This document shows positions 5,840 to 9,016 of a DNA stretch of 9,016 nt, in pieces. The stretch lies in the NCBI GenBank assembly GCA_946479615.1, contig CAMLGR010000173.1, positions 1-9,016 on the forward strand, read 5' to 3'. Within the stretch, counting starts at the first letter, position 1; each line of letters starts with the position of its first letter. The notes beneath the pieces were generated by a model. That model worked only from the letters and a program-made list of their open reading frames with translations. It was not told where the DNA came from and made no database searches. Source of the stretch: an uncultured Bacteroidota bacterium. Lineage in GTDB: Bacteria; Bacteroidota; Bacteroidia; Chitinophagales; Chitinophagaceae. The position numbers and the translations under genes were made by a program.

Positions 5840-7555
5840 TTACAGATTTCCCTTCTTTAATTCGTCGACGGCATAGTTGGCGGCTCTTGCGGTGAGGGCC
5901 ATATATGTCAGTGAAGGATTAACACAGGAAGAAGATGTCATACAGGCTCCATCGGTTACAAATACGTTTTTGGCATCCCAAACCTGGTTATGTTCATTCA
6001 GTACCGATGTTTTTGGATCGCGTCCCATTCTTGCCGTACCCATTTCATGGATACCATGCCCCATATTGTGACCGCCATCGTATGTACTTACGTTTTTGGC
6101 GCCACCTGTTTCAAACATCTCTTTTAATTCATTCACGATATCTGCGCGCATCTTTTTTTCATTGTCTTTCAGTTCTGCATCCATGGCAAGAACAGGTAAT
6201 CCCCATTTGTCTTTTTTATCGGTGTGCAGGTAGGTCTTATTTTCATGATAGGGGAGGATTTCACCAAAACCCGTAGCCCCGATCCTCCATTGACCAGGTT
6301 CGGCAATCGTGTCTTTAAAATTGCCACCGATACTCATTTCGGCAATATCACGGCTCCAGTCTTCGCGGCTGGCGCGACCCTGGTAACCAAAACCACGCAG
6401 GAAATTTCTTTTATCACTTCCTACATTGGCGAACCGCGGAATATAAAAACCGGTAGGACGATGACCGAAATAATATTTATCCTGGAAACCTTCGATCACC
6501 CCACTCGCTCCGAGATTATAATGGTGATCCATGATATTATGTCCCAACTGGTCGCTGCTGCTGCCTAATCCACCCGGCCATATATCGGTAGCAGAATTAA
6601 ACAATACCCAGGCTGAGTTCATCGCGGAAGCATTCAGGAACACGATCTTCGAGTTGTAGACATAGGTTTTATTATTCTCTGCATCCAGGATCTCTACACC
6701 CGTTGCTTTTTTCGTATTCTTATCGTAAACGATTTTCGTAACAATAGAAAACGGTCTTACTGTTAAATTACCGGTTGCTTTAGCTGCAGGCATCGTAGAG
6801 GACTGTGTGCTGAAATAACCACCGAATGGACAACCTTCCCAGCAACGATCACGGTACTGGCATTGTGTTCTTCCAGGAATAGGCGCGGTTAGATTCGCTA
6901 CACGACCGATAAAAAGATGACGGTCGTTCTTATATTTTTCTTTGATCCTGGCGGCCACATCTTTTTCCACGCAATTCAATTCGAAGGGTGGAAGAAACTG
7001 TCCGTCGGGTAAATGAGGAAGACCTTCTTTGGAACCGCTGATACCAGCGAATTTCTCTACATGGTCGTACCAGGGAGCAATATCTTTATACCGGATCGGC
7101 CAGTCGATGGCGATGCCGTCTTTGGCATTGGCTTCAAAGTCAAGATCGCTCCAGCGATAGCTTTGACGACCCCATAAGATGGAACGGCCTCCTACCTGGT
7201 AACTACGCCACCAGGTAAATGGTTTTACTTCCACATAGGGACAATCCTGCTCGTTAGCCCAGTATTTTAATGTCGGATGATTTTTGGCAAAGCTCCGGTT
7301 GATGACAGGGTATTTTTCTTTTTCTTCTCTTGTCTTGACATTACGATGCTCAAATTCCCAGGGGTTTTTATTCGCGGTTTCGTAATCTTTGATGTGTTCA
7401 AAATTGCGCCCCCGTTCGAGCATCAACACTTTCAATCCTTTTTCGCAAAGTTCTTTGGCGGCCCAACCTCCGCTGATGCCCGAACCAATGACTATTGCAT
7501 CGTACGTGTTTTGTTCAACAGCTTTGTTGTTGACTTGTAGTGTATCCCCTGGCAT
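5840..7555 (-). CDS. GMC-family flavin oxidoreductase, catalytic subunit (copy 1)
   Basis: A 571-residue FAD-dependent sugar/alcohol dehydrogenase. The start is ATG at 7555 (MPGDTLQVNN). An upstream ATG at 7651 would add 32 residues translated through an A/T-rich repeat with no family resemblance. The FAD Rossmann motif IGSGISGGW lies at residues 23-31, with a GMC block VGGRSILWGR at 121-130. The C-terminal GMC domain has HEMGTARMG (503-511, catalytic His503) and CVNPSLTYMA (544-553, Asn546), a His/Asn pair. Three cysteines, C232, C238 and C242, within CQYRDRCWEGCPFGG resemble the cysteine cluster that binds an Fe-S centre in FAD-glucose dehydrogenase-type enzymes. There is no signal peptide, so export probably depends on the Tat-bearing subunit 3. 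Related pairs oxidise gluconate, glucose or the C3 hydroxyl of glycosides; the last fits the nearby TIM-barrel protein but is inference. Confidence 0.92.
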   Translation of the reverse strand: MPGDTLQVNNKAVEQNTYDAIVIGSGISGGWAAKELCEKGLKVLMLERGRNFEHIKDYETANKNPWEFEHRNVKTREEKEKYPVINRSFAKNHPTLKYWANEQDCPYVEVKPFTWWRSYQVGGRSILWGRQSYRWSDLDFEANAKDGIAIDWPIRYKDIAPWYDHVEKFAGISGSKEGLPHLPDGQFLPPFELNCVEKDVAARIKEKYKNDRHLFIGRVANLTAPIPGRTQCQYRDRCWEGCPFGGYFSTQSSTMPAAKATGNLTVRPFSIVTKIVYDKNTKKATGVEILDAENNKTYVYNSKIVFLNASAMNSAWVLFNSATDIWPGGLGSSSDQLGHNIMDHHYNLGASGVIEGFQDKYYFGHRPTGFYIPRFANVGSDKRNFLRGFGYQGRASREDWSRDIAEMSIGGNFKDTIAEPGQWRIGATGFGEILPYHENKTYLHTDKKDKWGLPVLAMDAELKDNEKKMRADIVNELKEMFETGGAKNVSTYDGGHNMGHGIHEMGTARMGRDPKTSVLNEHNQVWDAKNVFVTDGACMTSSSCVNPSLTYMALTARAANYAVDELKKGNL

Positions 7556-7598
7556 AGTATATCGTTTATGTAATCGGTTACAGAGTTTATGAAAAAAA

Positions 7599-7695
7599 TG
7601 TAAAATTTTAAATGACGAATATAAAATGTAAAAGGACGGTACAATGATCAATCTACCTGGTTTACATCTTTTATTTTACCTTTTTTTATTTTACA
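7599..7695. repeat. Inverted heptamer-like repeats in the subunit 3-2 / GMC-1 gap
   Basis: Left block on the plus strand: TGTAAAA, TTTTAAA, TGACGAA, TATAAAA, TGTAAAA (7599-7633). Right block: TTTACAT, CTTTTAT, TTTACCT, TTTTTTA, TTTTACA (7661-7695), essentially the same unit inverted, with one base of phase drift at the end. A non-repeat centre (7634-7660) separates them. The 153-bp gap is much longer than the other gaps of this operon and could hold a terminator/promoter pair. On the minus strand TATATTCG (7617-7624) is one mismatch from the Bacteroidota -7 consensus, but I see no convincing -33 partner. Confidence 0.6.
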
Positions 7696-7708
7696 TTCCC
7701 GTACGTTC

Positions 7709-8350
7709 TTAATTCAGACCGGCAAACAGCTTATCTCCTTTCTTATAATCATAATCGGCGTCATATTTTCCCGGAACAGGTGTATAACGTAAGGCCCCTG
7801 TTCTTCCTTCTTTGGAAGTAAAAAAGCCAGCGATCGTCAGTTGTTTCATCATACTGAAATAATGAGAAGACATTTCTTCTCTCTTATACCCGCTATTTCC
7901 CCTGTCATGTTCTTCTTTTTCTTTTTTCACCTGCTCGTTGTCAAAAGTATTTTTCTTTTTGGCGTATTCTTTGGCTTCTTTGTCCAATGAAATAAGCAGG
8001 TTCTTGCGTTGTTCAGGCGTTGACTTCATAAATGATTCGCCATTCATAGTTTTCGAAGCATCATTTAATTTGGTCAATCCTTCATGGAAGGTTTTCTGAT
8101 CTTTTTCCGTATAACAATCATTGACCATAACAGTCATGAAAGCTCCTACTTTGGCATCTTTGGCGCCGGGTGTATTTGTTTTGGGAAGGATGGTTTCTGC
8201 TATTTCATCGAGATAGGCAATATCATCCTGGGAAAAAGTCATGGATGTTCCTGCATCCGGGTTTTTACAACCAGCCAGGAAAAATTCGCCCCCGATAAAT
8301 GCACCGCCTGTTACAGCAGCGATCATTTTCAGTAATTCTCTTCTGTCCAT
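7709..8350 (-). CDS. Gluconate 2-dehydrogenase subunit 3 family protein, Tat lipoprotein (copy 2)
   Basis: A 213-residue paralogue of the 188-residue protein at 5230-5796, with an identical MDRRELLKMIA start, twin-arginine motif and lipobox LAGC (Cys28). Family motifs are conserved: ILPKTNTPGAKDA (54-66), KEAKEYAKKK and MMKQLTIAGFFTSKEG (167-182). The main difference is about 23 extra residues at about 131-162, rich in Lys, Glu, Asp and Arg, just before HYFSMMKQ. This could be an extended charged helix or a loop contacting the partner. It is expected to be the membrane-anchored, Tat-bearing partner of a GMC subunit. It follows GMC-2 by 65 bp and precedes GMC-1 by 153 bp, so spacing favours pairing with GMC-2. 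The start is fixed by the match to copy 1 and by the Tat motif. Confidence 0.9.
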   Translation of the reverse strand: MDRRELLKMIAAVTGGAFIGGEFFLAGCKNPDAGTSMTFSQDDIAYLDEIAETILPKTNTPGAKDAKVGAFMTVMVNDCYTEKDQKTFHEGLTKLNDASKTMNGESFMKSTPEQRKNLLISLDKEAKEYAKKKNTFDNEQVKKEKEEHDRGNSGYKREEMSSHYFSMMKQLTIAGFFTSKEGRTGALRYTPVPGKYDADYDYKKGDKLFAGLN

Positions 8351-8367
8351 ATGTGAAAAAGTTTAAG

Positions 8368-8409
8368 TAGTGAATGGTCAATGGTCAATGGTGAATATTG
8401 AATGGTCAA
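8368..8409. repeat. Tandem heptamer repeat in the GMC-2 / subunit 3-2 gap
   Basis: Six consecutive plus-strand 7-mers in perfect phase: TAGTGAA, TGGTCAA, TGGTCAA, TGGTGAA, TATTGAA, TGGTCAA. The consensus is T-R/A-G/T-T-S-A-A. The tract reaches to within a few bases of the GMC-2 stop codon and fills most of the 65-bp gap. It is the most regular of the four heptamer tracts in the window. Confidence 0.8.
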
Positions 8410-8415
8410 TATTCA

Positions 8416-9016
8416 TCAGAGGTTTCCTTTTTTAAGTTCTTCGACGGCGAAGCTGGCAGCACGGGCCGTCATCGCCATATAGGTCAATGATGGATTAACG
8501 CAGGCCGATGATACCATGCAGGCGCCATCCGTTACAAATACGTTCTTCGCATCCCATACCTGGTTATTTCCATTGAGAACGGAAGTCTTTGGATCGCGGC
8601 CCATTCTTGCCGTACCCATTTCATGAATACCCATACCCGGTGCATAACCGTTGTCGTAAGTAGTTACATTCTTTACGCCCGATACTTCCAGCATTTCCTT
8701 CATATCATTCATCATATCGCTGCGCATCTTTTTCTCATTCTCTTTTATTTCCACGTTCATCGCGAGTACCGGGAGATTCCATTTATCTTTTTTATTCTTA
8801 TCGAGCGAGATCGTGTTCTCATGATAAGGAAGCATTTCTGCGAAAGCAGTACCACCGATCCTCCACGGTCCCGGTTCACCAAGCAGGTCCTTGAAATCTT
8901 CACCAATCGTCATTTCCTTGATCTCCCTGGCCCAACCCTGGCGGCTGGCGCTTCCCTGGTAACCAAAGCCACGCAGGTAATCGCGTTTCTCTCCATTGAG
9001 ATTGCGGAAACGTGGT
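8416..9016 (-). CDS. GMC-family flavin oxidoreductase, catalytic subunit (copy 2, N-terminal part outside window)
   Basis: The frame stays open to the right edge of the window, so only the C-terminal 199 residues are seen. A Met codon at 8913 is internal: the residues before it (PRFRN through LRGFGYQG to WAREIKE) align without gaps with residues 373-406 of GMC-1. The visible part corresponds to residues 373-571 of GMC-1 with no indels and about 70 percent identity by my hand count, rising to roughly 89 percent over the last 71 residues. The catalytic block HEMGTARMG and CVNPSLTYMA are intact, so it is probably active. The FAD motif and cysteine cluster lie outside the window. It is followed after 65 bp by its likely partner, subunit 3-2. 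The residues just before the catalytic His differ from GMC-1 (GYAPGMG against GHNMGHG), which suggests a different substrate. Confidence 0.92.
   Translation of the reverse strand, partial: PRFRNLNGEKRDYLRGFGYQGSASRQGWAREIKEMTIGEDFKDLLGEPGPWRIGGTAFAEMLPYHENTISLDKNKKDKWNLPVLAMNVEIKENEKKMRSDMMNDMKEMLEVSGVKNVTTYDNGYAPGMGIHEMGTARMGRDPKTSVLNGNNQVWDAKNVFVTDGACMVSSACVNPSLTYMAMTARAASFAVEELKKGNL

Noticed and set aside
7556..7651. Longer GMC-1 start at 7651 with a hydrophobic-looking N-terminus that could pass for a signal peptide
   Set aside because: The extra 32 residues come from translating the A/T-rich inverted repeat, contain no Tat motif and no convincing cleavage site. The family-like start with the FAD motif near residue 20-30 fits ATG 7555.
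8368..8409. CRISPR array
   Set aside because: The repeat is 7 bp in direct tandem without spacers, and no cas genes are seen.
8416..8913. A short complete gene starting at Met 8913
   Set aside because: The frame continues without a stop to the window edge and aligns gap-free with GMC-1, so 8913 is an internal Met.

Overview
The window looks like a chromosomal segment of a Bacteroidota bacterium, most likely close to Chitinophagaceae/Sphingobacteriia. The basis is A/T-rich leaders without clear Shine-Dalgarno sequences, a TAnnTTTG-type -7 promoter element, A/T-rich heptamer repeats in gene gaps, and tandem Tat-exported 'gluconate 2-dehydrogenase subunit 3 / GMC oxidoreductase' pairs beside a Tat-exported xylose-isomerase-like TIM-barrel protein. 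This is family-level recognition, not a database match.

Left part (1-4043), the edge of a surface-polysaccharide locus. It holds the C-terminal end of a membrane protein (1-219, +), a GT-B-fold glycosyltransferase on the minus strand (330-1475), then a plus-strand operon of a Wzx-like flippase (1559-3007) and a Gtf3/WbbI-like glycosyltransferase (3015-4043). The two operon genes are 7 bp apart and both appear to start at TTG. The two soluble transferases would add sugars to a lipid-linked oligosaccharide in the cytoplasm, and the flippase would move it across the inner membrane.

Middle (4044-4278), a convergent intergenic region. It has a terminator whose hairpin begins inside the stop codon of the transferase gene, two more copies of the same AACCTTATAGGTT-type palindrome forming a 31-bp inverted repeat, and a GC-rich terminator for the minus-strand operon.

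Right part (4279-9016), a minus-strand oxidoreductase operon. In transcription order it reads GMC-2 (cut by the window edge), subunit 3-2, GMC-1, subunit 3-1 and a TIM-barrel isomerase/epimerase-like protein. GMC and subunit 3 are present twice, as a tandem duplication that has diverged. The small subunits and the TIM-barrel protein carry twin-arginine signals with a lipobox; GMC-1 carries none and presumably rides out with its small subunit. I infer a periplasmic, membrane-anchored sugar or glycoside dehydrogenase system (possibly C3 oxidation of sugars to 3-keto sugars) followed by TIM-barrel processing of the product. No cytochrome subunit is visible in the window.

Four gene gaps (241-330, 5812-5839, 7599-7695, 8368-8409) carry degenerate A/T-rich repeats with a 7-bp period. 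They are the least explained structural feature here. I see no RNA genes, CRISPR arrays, transposases or phage genes.
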